From assembly GCA_942159475.1 (NCBI GenBank), contig OW804094.1:60818966-60882965 (forward strand): 64,000 nucleotides of DNA, read 5' to 3'. The notes beneath the pieces are model-generated. The model was not told where the DNA came from and did no database searches. It saw only the letters and a program-made list of their open reading frames with translations. The translations under genes were made by a program, and so were the position numbers. Below are positions 42,959-54,432 of the stretch, in pieces; position 1 is the first letter of the stretch, and the number at the start of each line of letters is the position of its first letter. The stretch is from Sthenelais limicola (taxonomy: Eukaryota; Annelida; Polychaeta; Phyllodocida; Sigalionidae).

Positions 42959-44056
42959 TCATTTCTTTGGGGGCTTGCAATCGTCCGCCCGATGATCACC
43001 CTTACACTTTCTACATAAATGCTGTTTATCACATTTAGTCTTATGGCAGGAACCATAGTTATAAAAAAGACAAAAATCATCACTACTAGAACTAGTATTA
43101 ACACGAGTGTTCGAGCTATTAGCATTGCTAGAAGTGGCCTTCGTCTTCTTCTGGCCTTGACCCTGTGATTTTGAAGAAATGGCGTCGATGTAAGTCTTGT
43201 GAAGCGATGCACCATGCCCGCTCTTTACTCCCACCGAGTCTGGAATAACATGCGGCGAGAAATACAGCGAAGAACCAATAGGATCCGGTGAGAACGATGA
43301 GCTTTTACCATTTAGAACCCTGTCCATGATATAACGATCATACTCCACAGCAGAACAATCATAAAACTTACGACTGTGAATCATCTCAGTAGCGAACTTG
43401 ATATGGGCAACGTAAGAGGCAATATCACCCCCAACCAAAAGCAAATGTTCTGCCACACAGGCCCAGCCGTAGAACAGATCGATAATGTCTAGCTTTGAAT
43501 AGTCCCTCTTTTTCTCCATTTTCTGAGCATATGTTTCTGGCCTAAAAGGCTTACCTTGATCGTCTTTTTGTGAACCAGGTGAGCTGAGCTTACTCAAGGC
43601 GTCTGACAAGGCCCCAGTCAGGACATCGGAGGCCGGAGTAGTACCACTAGTAGCACCCAAAGCACTAGAGTTGACGGCGGGAGCGTGCACCAATGGAGTC
43701 GAGGGGGTTACTGGAATGCTTGAGGCTAGCACCACCGGGGGTGGAACCACGGGAATCGGGACTGGATTCACAATACTGGCAATACTGGCAATCTCTAGGG
43801 AGGCCACCCTATCAATCAAACCCAATAGAGCCGCAGATACATCAGGAATATCGACCCTACCACCACCGCCAGTAGCACCAATAGCAGCGGGATCCGCCAC
43901 CAAACTCTCTGGACTAACAACACCGTGTTCCTCCTTCAAAACCGATTTAACGCGATCTTCCTTCAGAGTTTGAATCTCCTTGTCCTTGTCCAAGACTTCA
44001 GCATGTAATAAGGTAAGCTTTGCTTGCAAATCCTTTATCTGTTCCTTCTGAGTCAT
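42959..44056 (-). CDS. Gag-like protein of the young Ngaro-like element
   Basis: 365 residues from ATG 44056; the frame is open further, into repeat A1, but without an ATG. The N-terminus is a coiled coil (MTQKEQIKDLQAKLTLLHAE). The middle is Val/Pro/Ser/Thr-rich and low in structure. A conserved block follows (YSKLDIIDLFYGW through RYIMDRVLNGK). The C-terminus has a CCCH-type and a CCHC-type Cys/His unit (CLFYNYGSCHKTKC and CRKCKGDHRADDC) for RNA binding. It ends PPKK at a single TGA that separates it, in frame, from the RT. Confidence 0.88.
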   Translation of the reverse strand: MTQKEQIKDLQAKLTLLHAEVLDKDKEIQTLKEDRVKSVLKEEHGVVSPESLVADPAAIGATGGGGRVDIPDVSAALLGLIDRVASLEIASIASIVNPVPIPVVPPPVVLASSIPVTPSTPLVHAPAVNSSALGATSGTTPASDVLTGALSDALSKLSSPGSQKDDQGKPFRPETYAQKMEKKRDYSKLDIIDLFYGWACVAEHLLLVGGDIASYVAHIKFATEMIHSRKFYDCSAVEYDRYIMDRVLNGKSSSFSPDPIGSSLYFSPHVIPDSVGVKSGHGASLHKTYIDAISSKSQGQGQKKTKATSSNANSSNTRVNTSSSSDDFCLFYNYGSCHKTKCDKQHLCRKCKGDHRADDCKPPKK

Positions 44057-44130
44057 ATTGAAACAGAAAAGCACAACCTGTGCACCGGTACTGAATAGAT
44101 CTACAGTCGTATAGACATAACCGTAAGCCC

Positions 44131-44285
44131 AAATTTTAAAGTGGACTGCACAGCGCGACAGCTTGAAGCGAAGTAACTGGTGCAGGGCCTCCCTCAAGTT
44201 GCAACGACCAACTGGAGTGGTTAGTGGTGATGTCCATAGGTGGCGACTCCTCCTATTGATATTGGCAATTGGTAATTACTACACA
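44131..44285 (-). repeat. Split direct repeat A1 (5' terminal)
   Basis: 155 bp identical to 39634-39788; the outer end (44285) is the inferred 5' end. It probably contains the transcription start. Confidence 0.9.
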
Positions 44286-44744
44286 ATTATCTCTGACAAG
44301 CGCTAGCTAATTTCTGTTATGGACTCCAGTATACATCCCGTAATGGACTGTAATGGTTCCAGTATACATCCCGCATAGTGTACATCTAACATACAAAGCT
44401 TTGCTTTTTAGGTGTAAGTAGGTTTACTTATTAAATCTATTTAATTAAGTGATTAAGGAAATAATTAATATTTTAATGAGTCTCTCATTTTGGATCCCTT
44501 TTGAACTTTCGTTTCCTGGTAAGCTGAGTATGTTACCCCACAATTGAGTCAGAGACAGTCCCCCCTCCTCATCTCCTCCTTCCTCAGTATACACACCCTG
44601 ATTCTCCGTAAGGGATCTTGTGAGTGCAGCAGTTGTTTTGCTCATAAATCTTCTGAGTTGCTCTGAAGCTACACATGTCCTGTTTGAAATACTTTGGTAC
44701 ATTCAAGCTGGCAATTATTTCGAAATTTGTAATTAAAGGACTTA

Positions 44745-44775
44745 TAGAATAGAACAGAATAGAATAGAATAGAGA
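44745..44775. repeat. (AGAAT)n pentanucleotide run
   Basis: About six AGAAT units with one variant. The surrounding 44286-44918 is otherwise AT-rich without a gene. Confidence 0.85.
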
Positions 44776-44918
44776 GTCTTTTATTTGCCGATAATTAATT
44801 ACAAAGAAAGTGACAAATGGGTCGACATGCCTATGTGTCGAAGTTCATCAACACATTTCTTCCTGCTGTTACCCTATTTGGAATATATTATGATTTGAGT
44901 ACAATGATAATTCATATC

Positions 44919-45165
44919 TAACGACTAGGGTGAGGTTTTTATAGTAAAGTACATTACTATACGCTGCGATGGGCGATTATAGAGTTATTCGCTTCGAATG
45001 AATGACATGTTTGTTATAGTATATATAGTAGTATTAGGACAAATAGTATCCAACGACTAGGGTTTGGTTCATATAGTTAAATACATTACTATATGTTACA
45101 GTGAGCGATTACTTAATTATTCGCCTCAAGAAATGACATGTTTATCAAAGTAGTATACAACTGTT
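44919..45165. repeat. Tandem duplication, two units of about 132 bp
   Basis: Both units contain AACGACTAGGGT, ACATTACTATA, GCGATTA(T/C), TTATTCGC and AATGACATGTTT in order, with about 80 percent identity by eye. Confidence 0.8.
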
Positions 45166-45214
45166 AAAAAGTCAAAATCTCCATATACTTTGGGATTTCA
45201 ATATATGGGTATGG

Positions 45215-45324
45215 AAACGGTAGCGAGCACTTGGCTATGGGGCTAACTAGAAGATAGGAGGGGTGGGTTTTTTTTTTATTGAGTAGGTATCTGATAAAAC
45301 TATAGGTCCAGGTTCCCATTTTCA
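45215..45324 (+). repeat. 109-bp direct repeat, right copy (partner 39154-39262)
   Basis: Same orientation as the left copy, one T longer. It lies 930 bp beyond the retrotransposon's 5' end. Confidence 0.9.
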
Positions 45325-47630
45325 ATATATGTGACTATGTGACCATAGTAATTACAAAACAGGCATAGTTGGTAATGATAAGCATATAGAAACTCTTATG
45401 CCAATAATTAGGGATGTGGTGTACATATACAGGTAAACTTTCCTGAACTTTCATCTTTAAAGCTTATTTACTGGGAAATTATTGTGATCTTGGCTGTCAA
45501 TTATTTTGATTTATGCTTTATGTTTTAATGACTGTCTAACTGTCTGTTATTGACTTTGAACTATTATTATTTCAATTGACAGTTATTTATGTCCAAAATT
45601 AATAATGACTCAATTAGTGAAATTTGGATATGAGTAAACATACATTATTTCATATGGTATTTTCTATTACAATGTGTCTATTGTAGTTAACTGTTATTGT
45701 ATAATGTGAGCTTTAATATATATTTAACTGAGATATTTGGCTAGATTTGGGGAGCACATGGTGAAGCAAGAATGATTTATGTTAGCTACCCTCTCTTTTG
45801 ACCCTAACTACCGGATCTCTGTCACTGCTTCAGTGGGGGAGTTGAAGGTTCCTTCTTAGAATTAGAAGTTGTCAATACTGCTAGGAACAAAATTCTCTGA
45901 AATTATAAATACCATGTGCCCACCAAGGAAAGCAGACAGAACTGGAGTTGGACTTCAAGGTTGTGAGAGGTGTCTCTTGTCAGAATAAGTTACTGGCAGA
46001 GCACTGACCAAATCTCTGGACTTCTTTACTTTAACTTGCTTGTAAACTACATCTTCTGTTTGGATAATACAATATACTACTCTACTATTGCCTTACATTA
46101 TTACTCCAAATAACATCCAACCCCAAGCCTATTATCTTCACAAGTAACAGGAGGGCTCTCTCAACTACAACCAATAGCCCACCTGCGCTGGCATATGCGC
46201 ATGTCCGGACGTGGGCGCGGTGCAGAGTACTATGGGATAGATTGTTGTATAGGCTGAGCGGCCGGGTACGCGGCACCATGACCCGGGTAGGCTACTGTGG
46301 CTAGTGGGTAGGCCTACCGTGACCAAGCAAGGAACAACGGCCGTCGGGCGCGAATTTTAAAATGACGATAGTAATTCTAAGATCCTGATGTCTGTCCTGC
46401 CGACGTCTGCTCCTTTTTTAAATAAATATCCTTAGACATAGGTTTACCATACACAAAATTAAGCAGTGAATATGATAAGAATGTTTTAAGTTTAAGTCTG
46501 CTATAGCGTTCACAACAATGTATTCTTGTGAATGATCCTCTGTGTATACCTTGGGGGGTACCAAGTTCTGGAAATCAAAACGCGGGAGGCAGAGATTGCA
46601 ACTTTTTTTAATCGGGCATTGAATTTTTTTAGAATTTAAATAGGCGGTATTCATTTTATTTCAGGGTAGGCCTATCCCAAGTCACTCAGAAATGTGGTTG
46701 CCCGGCCATTAAACATGTTTGCCCGGGATCTTGGAGGGTCAATTGGCATTACCCTCCAATAGTATAATAGAATCGAAACATTTCACACAAACCTGATATG
46801 TTATCAGGAGACCAAGCACATACCTCTAAATAATAATAATAATAAATGTGGTATAATCTTTATATTTCAATGTGTATATTTTATCGTCATATAGATGTAT
46901 AAAATTTTATAAACAATGGTTTATATAATGTATTATAATTATATTTATTGCCCCCCCCCCAACCCCGGTTTCGCCGCGTCTAATGTATTCAAATAGGCAC
47001 CTTATGATATTTGCATCAATGTAAATTCATCTCGCCAACATCTCACAATACTTGAACTTCAGAAAGAATGAAAAATATCAAGAATTTGACAAAACTGCAT
47101 TGAAAAATTGAACATATATATTATTTAAAAGAAGGATATTGATATTCCTACATATTGAAATATGCCAGACAGGCTCAATATCTCCCGATATGGTGGGTTG
47201 TTTACGTTATATATGTTTACCAAAATATATCAAATTACTATCATAATCTGAATAAATAGGCCTGTTTTTGAAGGTAGAAAAAGAAAATTATTAAAATGAA
47301 GCTACCACATGGGTGAAATGCTACTTTAAACATGTTAATTTTGAGCGTGATGTACGATGATGGCAGTGTATGGCTGGATAGAGGAGGACATCTTTGCCAG
47401 GCCACTGAAGGCTAATTATTAGAGATTAAGCTGCCGAAATTCAGAGAATTACAGCTTTTCAAATGCATTTCGTGAAAATGACTACTTTTCATGAAAATCA
47501 GTCATATACCAATTGGTGTAGAATAAGTGTACATAGACGTGATATTGTCCCGCCCGTTAAACTTTGCATATAAATAGTGATTTCTGGACAGTTTCAATGG
47601 GAATAAGGACAACGACTCTTGTGAAAATTA
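45325..47630. other. No gene recognised
   Basis: AT-rich with a GC-richer patch at 46180-46350 and a poly-C run at 46950. No convincing frames, RNAs or repeats. Confidence 0.5.
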
Positions 47631-47975
47631 GGCCTACCAACGATTACAAACAGAGGTACAAATAATTGCCCAATAATCATATTAGATTAGGAAAGTCGAA
47701 TAAATATGTTGGGGTATTTAATATAATTTAAATTGTGTAAAAGGCTTAAACAGTTTTTGAGTAATAAGCATTAGTATTCGGATATAATTGTAGACATTAT
47801 TTCGGCGAATATCTCATCTTATAGAGTATATTTTATAGCTACTTTACCAACGATTGCAAATAGAGGTGCAAATAATAGCTCAACAAGCATATGATGTTAG
47901 GGCAGTCGAGTAAATATGTTGGGGTATTGAATAGGCTACAATTTAAATTGTGTAAAATGCTTAAATATTTTTTGA
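47630..47975. repeat. Tandem duplication of about 210 bp period
   Basis: CCAACGATT(A/G)CAAA, AAATATGTTGGGGTATT and AATTTAAATTGTGTAAAA occur in both units in the same order. Confidence 0.75.
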
Positions 47976-50724
47976 CTTATGACTTATGAGTTAAGTATTG
48001 AATGAATATTAGATCTAGGCCTATAGAGAGTATGCTCATACACATATATCATATGTATTTGTGATATGTTCTAATTTCTATGCAATGCTATTCCTATGCA
48101 AAAATAACCTTTCCTCACGTTTTGGACTCAAGATCCCTTAATATTTGAGCGTGAATGTTATTTTTTTAGGATTATATGGAGAATATATTTTTTCAGAAAA
48201 TAATACCCCCAAAGCAATTTGTTATTATTATAACATCCAGGAAAACAACAGGTGTACCCATCCATCTCGTTGCAATGTTTACCAAAAGCTATAATGAATG
48301 GTGGCCGCTGGCCGCACCGTGTGCAATGGTGCGTGCAATACTCCACCTCCCACAATCCTTTGCGCGAACGAAATCCAAGATGGCCGCTGCGCAGGTGGGC
48401 TATTAACACAATAGAAGTACAGCTATATGATCTAAAAGACTGAGTGGGAGCCCCCCCCCCCCTTTGTTACATAGGGAGCAAAGAAGATCTACAATATTGC
48501 AACACTTCGAAGATGTATAATATTTATTCTTACACTTCCAATAGTGGAATTCGCTGGGTTAGAAGCCTTCGAACTTTTTTTGTGATGATAGATCAGAGTC
48601 CAAACAGGAGTGCACAGGTATTCACCGAACCTGAAGAAATGGAACAAAGGGCGGGCAGGATGTTCATTTATTGTAGAACAAAGCCCCAGGCACCAGTCAA
48701 AGCTGACAAGCAGACCAATACAATGTGGACGAACCAGATTCTTTTTGGCCAGTTGAAATTAATGCGTGGCCAACCTTTCCCAGGCAAGTAGCTGACCTTT
48801 CCCCGAACTAGAGATCTGGTTCATCGTCAGCTCTCTCAGGTGGCAGTCCCGGCTATAATATATACTATTCCTCTCAGCACCGAATCAAGCCCTATGCACT
48901 GACCCGCTCCTAGAATAACTCTAGTATCTTCTCTGCCCCCCCCCCGCCCCCCAACACACACACCAGCCTGCTAGCTCACACGCTGGGGCAAGCTTTCAGC
49001 ATAGAGACCCACCTCTAGAGCAAGGGTTCCGAGGGGCAGATATGAATTATTGGAATGGGGATATAGTACAAAACCCAGAACGAGACGAGGTTCTTGCTAG
49101 CCCTTTGGATAATTGATAAGCAGCAGTCGATTCTGTCATTCCAGATTCGGTTCTGACCCCGCAAATACCCTTGAGGAGACCGATGGTTTGACGACTGGTC
49201 TCCACTGATAGAATATAAACATAACAATCAGATCACAGCCTGCCTTGTACTAATACTTTGCTATGAAGAAAATGTGTCCCCGTATCTATAATACATAACT
49301 ACCACCTCCCTTTAATGGTCAGATCCTAAAATTTCGACTTAAACCGAATAGGCACAAGAGAGATCACAGAACCTCTTCTGAGGGAGGACCAATGGGAATG
49401 ACATATGGACTACAAGGCTACAGCGGAAGCCAAGGGTCTGCTCTTAAATAATTCGTTGTAAAGATTCGTGACAGATACTTCGATTTTAACGCGGTTAGAA
49501 TATAAAATCGCTGGTACCTCCGGAAACCGCCATACACAAAACAAAAGACAACTTCATGTGAGATGCTATTATATCCTTATGAAGTATTCAGCCCGCGTAA
49601 ACGAGCAATTTAAATGCCTCTCGCAGAGTCATCCTATAAAGTCCCAGAATCTTATTTCAAGGAACGAATATAAACATGAACCTAGTGTCCACAGTGTGCG
49701 ACATAACCCAGAGACCGACGCCCTGGTCTCCACATAATTTTCGTCGGTCTCTGAGATTGATATTTGTCAGGTCTCCAATGGTTTATACAAGTGATAATAT
49801 GTTTATTTCTTGTCGATTCTGAAAATCTTTACAAACAAAATTTGAATTTGCATTTATTTGCATCACCTTCGATAATTGACTGAAATAAAAACATTTTAAT
49901 GGTATATTTATGATGACTATACAACTAATTTAGATGGCCCTTAAAATCAGTAGAATGCAATCAAACAACACCCATTTTAACACATGTCTATGACCCAGAC
50001 ATCTTTTCGGTCTCCACTGTTACAACTTGACAGAGACCGACGATCTCTCGTCTCGAAATTCACTATGTCGCACACTAGTAGTGTAGTTCACATAGCAGCT
50101 ACACAAGTCTCAAATCTAAAAAATGGTGATAGACATCGCCGACATCTCTCATGGGAAAGTTATTTCTATTGTCGAGTGTGGCGTTTAAACTTAGACACGT
50201 CCAAAAGAGCCCTTTTCAAATTCTGACATATATTCTGCTACAGACTTCTCAGTGGCACCTCTTTTCACAGGTCGTCTCTGGGGCACCTTTTTTAACAGGT
50301 CATCTCCTATGGGAAATATATTCTTTCAGTCCTCAGACTCAGAATTGTCACCACCTATTATATAGACCGTTCTGTGACCTTAAATACTACATTGGACCTC
50401 TATACACGCACTGCTGTACTGTTATACTAGTATCCCGTGCCTGTTAAACTGGAGTTGGGTTAATGCACCATGAAACATAGCCACCCTTATTGATTTCGTG
50501 TTTAGCTGACAAGAGGTGTGGGTACATGCTAGAATAGCCGTCCAATCTGCCAACACTCCTAGATCCAGTCAATCTGCTCCTTCAAAGCAAAGGCAATACT
50601 GTCGTTGTTGTTCGGTCAGACGGACATGAAGAATGGGAATGGTCAGTCTGACCGTCGGACGAGGCTGGTAGTTGGTTTTATTTCCTTTGATATAAAATTC
50701 ATGGGCTCACCCCTAGCCGGTATG
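47976..50724. other. No gene recognised; several GGTCTC/GAGACC motifs at 49.1-50.1 kb
   Basis: Mixed composition with poly-C runs at 48451 and 48940. GAGACCGACG and its complement CGTCGGTCTC recur at 49706, 49743 and 50035, forming short local inverted repeats. No coding evidence. Confidence 0.45.
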
Positions 50725-50791
50725 ACTAAAAGACGCACAGCACCGAAAACGCGCACAGCACCATCGCTACTTGCGCGACTAATATTAGACG
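50725..50791 (+). repeat. 67-bp inverted repeat, left copy (partner 57488-57554)
   Basis: Begins ACTAAAAGACGCACAGCACC and contains GCACAGCACC twice. 63 of 67 positions match the reverse complement of the right copy. Confidence 0.85.
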
Positions 50792-51170
50792 TACCTCTTC
50801 ACAGTTTTTCACACGAAATATTCAATTTATAACCAAGAAATTTTATGATATAAACAATGATGGGTGGAACCCAGTAAATATGTGATTGAATAGTTTTACT
50901 GTAATTAACTGTCGAATTAGCAAACACTTCCAACGATGTTTAGATAAATTTTCTGTAACAGGCAATAGAAATGATAGTTTTCTTTGCTAGTAGAAAACTT
51001 TCTTCGGCAATTAATCATTCCCCTGACATATTTTTCCACAAATAATGACTCACTGACTCCAATACACACACCCATATTTAACACTTGCATCTATATCAGG
51101 GTTTAATGCCATGTTTTTTTAGAATTCTGTCCATGGATAATTTATGACTTCTTTAGACTGATTCAAAGTG

Positions 51171-51210
51171 CCAACGTTGTGTTCCAACGCCCTGTTGCGT
51201 TCCAACACCC
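51171..51210. repeat. GTTGCGTTCCAAC motif pair, part of a dispersed set
   Basis: Two adjacent copies of GTTG(T/C)GTTCCAAC. Reverse-oriented copies (GTTGGAACGCAAC-like) lie at about 54550, 55058 and 55250. Confidence 0.65.
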
Positions 51211-53029
51211 TCTGAAAGATGGTTGCAGTGCAAGGACCATTTCCCTACCAAATGAATTACTTGACTGATAATAATGACAATTCACCCTTAATTGACATTT
51301 AATAGTCAAAGAAATACAAAAAATTATCACAGAAGCACTAGAAAACAATGATGATAAATCAACACCAATTGTGGCGTTCCATTGCCCCAGAAAAACATGA
51401 AATATATATTTCAACAAGAGGGGTCTAATCGAGAATGTACCTTCCTTCCATTGGAGAGACAGGCGACATTGGGTCGGTTTTTAATTGTTTAATCGTTTGG
51501 ATTAATTAATTATTTCAGGAGGGAAAATGCTTAATTCTGAAGGTCCTTTAAGAAGGGTCAAACGGCCAACTTATACCTCGGATAAAAGGGTCACCGCCAG
51601 GGCCATAAACCCTTTGATCTTGCCCCATCAGCTGGAGGAGGAGGAGGAGAGAGATATATATCAGAGGCCGCTACAACAGAGCGTATAGTTTAGCGCTCCT
51701 TTCCTTTAGAGGGAAGTGGGAAGGGGTAGATGGAAGGGGAGGGAGGGCCATATATCCATTGGTCATTTAGGCATCATTTTATTATTTTAAGTGCCATTAA
51801 AGGTCGCCTACTTGATATGTGCTATCATGACCTGGCTTAGAGGAGAGAGGATTAAATCTAACACAGGAGGAACTTCCCCCATAATTGGGTCGAGTGGGGT
51901 GAGCCCAGCTGTTTTTTATGGGGATGTGAACTGATTAAGAGGAACTAATGGAATATGCCTTCTTCCACACCTCGACATCAGAGAGAAATCCCCGCTCTAT
52001 AATTACCCTGCCATAAACTATAGATGAGGAGGGGGAGGGGAGGGGGAGGGGGAGGGGGAGGTCTGAGTGGTGATGAGAGTGGTGAGTGGTGAGAGTCAAG
52101 AATGATGTTTACAATTTACATTCAAAGTTAGAACAAACCTAACATATGCTGGGTATTTCTACGTTTTAAGGCAATTACCTAGGAAGGTAGCAATTGCCTA
52201 AGCAGAAAATTCACTCTACCTAGGAAGGTAGCAATAGCCTACTTAACTAATTATTGTAGAGGTAACCGGACGTGCTAAGATACTCTCACTGCGCAGGTCA
52301 CTACTGATCAGTGGTGGCTGGAATGCGGGCACCTATGTACACTGAGACAGGGGCAGCGGGGAAGGCTGTGAGAGGGTGAGAGGGGCAGCGCACACCAAAG
52401 CCCCAGTGTACCAGCTGGTCATCAGACTTGCACAGTCCCCCTCTCTGTATGTACAATGCACTGTACACTCACACTAGTTCTGAACCCCTAGAGGCATACT
52501 GCAAGTCTATGCATGGTCTCTGTGTCCCGCTTCTCTGTCTGCACACCCATCCCTGTGTGCATGCTTCTTCTCACCCTATGTTGTGATGGATTCTCTTGAC
52601 AAAAGTTGTTATATTATAAGATTTAGCGGATAAAATCTAATTGAGTTTAGGCAAAACTACATGTGATCTGAGAATCCTGGAACAGCTATCCAGCCACAAA
52701 GCTAATTGTATTCCCAGAATAAGGAGGCAAAGTTTGACACCTATAGTGTAGGTATTAGCTGACGGGGAAGGCGCCCGCAGCTAGTCCAGTGCTCGGGGCA
52801 TAGTCATCACTGCAAAGTTTGTCATCAACCTATTCGTGAAGGACCCTATTGCCTAAGCAGGAAATTCACCCTACCATGGTTCAATTGCCTAAGCAGGAAA
52901 TTCACTCTACCATGGTTCAATAGCCTAGGGCGATAATATCAGGATTTCAAGCCACCAATTTATTATTTTTTAAACAATTCCAATCGAGCAGGAAAGTTGC
53001 TCTGATTCGTCTGAAATAAATCTATTTCA

Positions 53030-53165
53030 CTAGTCAGTCGGAAAGTCGAAAAAGTCAAAATACTCAGTCGAAAAGTTGAAAAACTCAGTCGAAAAGTCAA
53101 AATACTCAGTCGAAAAGTCGAAAAACTCAGTCGAAAAGTCAAAATACTCAGTCGAAAAGTCAATG
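53030..53165. repeat. ACTCAGTCGAAAAGTC minisatellite in X2
   Basis: About seven units of the form ACTCAGTCGAAAAGTC(A/G)AAA. It is homologous in position to the larger array at 29890-30435. Confidence 0.9.
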
Positions 53166-53330
53166 GCATTTTGCGGTTAGGAGCAAGACCCTAGACAAGA
53201 CAGATAAAAAAGATAACCCCCCAAAACATTTCCATCCTAATGGGATTTTAATGACATTTGCGGTTTGGAGTGTTTCAATGACATTTTGCGGTTAGGGGCA
53301 AGACCCTAGACAAGGCAGATGGGAGATTCA
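53164..53330. repeat. CATTTTGCGGTT unit copies in X2
   Basis: Two partial copies of the unit found three times at 30430-30740; the second is truncated after AGACAAGGCAGATG. Confidence 0.8.
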
Positions 53331-54432
53331 AAAACGAAACTTGAGGAGAGTTAATGATTTTAAGGAGTATGTGAAGAAAAGTGGTCTGAAAACGTAAAAG
53401 AAAATGAAAGGATTGGTAGCATTGATTAGCTTAATGGAATTGAACATTTTGGAATCCAGCAACCCCTCCTCCAGATCCCTCCTCTCTCCTCCTCCCCATC
53501 CGCCTTCTCTCTCATTCCCCATCCCACTCTCTCCTCCCCACCCTGTGTCTCCCTTGTACTCCCCATCCCCCTTGTATTATGTAGACAAATGTGTTCATTC
53601 ATACTGTCGCAGGATTAAAATGAATTAATGAATTAACTTCAATCAATGTACATTGTTTTGCCAGTGATTTTGAACTGAGATCCGAGGGAATATCATATGT
53701 ATGAAACTGGACTCAATGTGATTTATCAAAAAAAAGAACCCGTCACTCTTATTCCCATACCTGTCTCTCCCCCTCCTCATACTAACTTGAGTGCAGTGAG
53801 GGTGGGGTGAAGTGGTGGTGGGAATGACCACGCCCCTGGCCGTGCACTGACATGTTGACAGGCCAATCAGGAATCAGGAATTCCGGGACCTCAAGGGCAC
53901 GGAAGATTTGCTTGCCAATCAAATTCCGACAGCCAATCAAATTCTGCGACCTCAAGAGCACGGACGATTTGAGAGCCAATCACGGGACCAGTATTGACCA
54001 GCATTCCCGGGAGAGGTGCGAAGATTCGCACCTCATTAAGCCTCATTAAGTTGGAGGTGAGAAAACTGTCCTGTGGAGGGGTTCCTCCAGAGTCTTTAAT
54101 TCCTGCTGGCATCTTCACCTGACTCGTTAAAACCTGCTGTGATTCTGGAGGGTTCCTCGATTACAAAGGGATTCAGGCCGATTTCAGCAATACTTTCCTC
54201 AAAAAAACTAGCCAAAATGGTATACAAAATCAAACATTCGGCCATCGTCACGACACAGATAAAACATTCCTTCCCCGTGCAGTGAAAAAAACAGATCCCT
54301 AACCCTAACCAATTCCTTATTTTTTCGCGGTGACAGGTCTTTGAACCTCGGAAAATTAGTCAATATAGAAGGATCGGCCCATATAATCGTTTTATCTAGT
54401 AACTAATAACAGATTAAAAACCGACCCAATAA

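Larger units (their letters stand above)
39531..44285 (-). mobile_element. Young Ngaro-like tyrosine-recombinase retrotransposon with split direct repeats
   Basis: Reading on the minus strand: A1 (44285-44131), gag, RT-RNase H, tyrosine recombinase, B1 (39873-39788), A2 (39788-39634), B2 (39616-39531). A copies (155 bp) and B copies (86 bp) look identical by eye, and the three ORFs are intact, so the insertion is recent. B1 abuts A2 with a one-base overlap, as expected if that junction equals the joined ends of the circular intermediate. There are 17 bases between A2 and B2. No methyltransferase domain is seen, which favours Ngaro over DIRS/PAT. No target duplication is expected for this class. 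Confidence 0.88.
51415..54432. mobile_element. Composite non-autonomous element X2 (3 kb), relative of X1
   Basis: Left block CAAGAGGGGTCTAATCG through GGGTCGGTTTTTAAT; right block GATTAAAAACCGACCCAATAA. The exact 18-bp inverted repeat is at 51468-51485 and 54413-54430. It shares the internal modules listed for X1, though the CCGCCAGGG module lies before rather than after the minisatellite. No coding potential. Confidence 0.65.

Noticed and set aside
49700..50050. GGTCTC/GAGACC cluster as a possible functional inverted repeat
   Set aside because: Matches are only 10 to 11 bases and irregularly spaced; insufficient to call an element.
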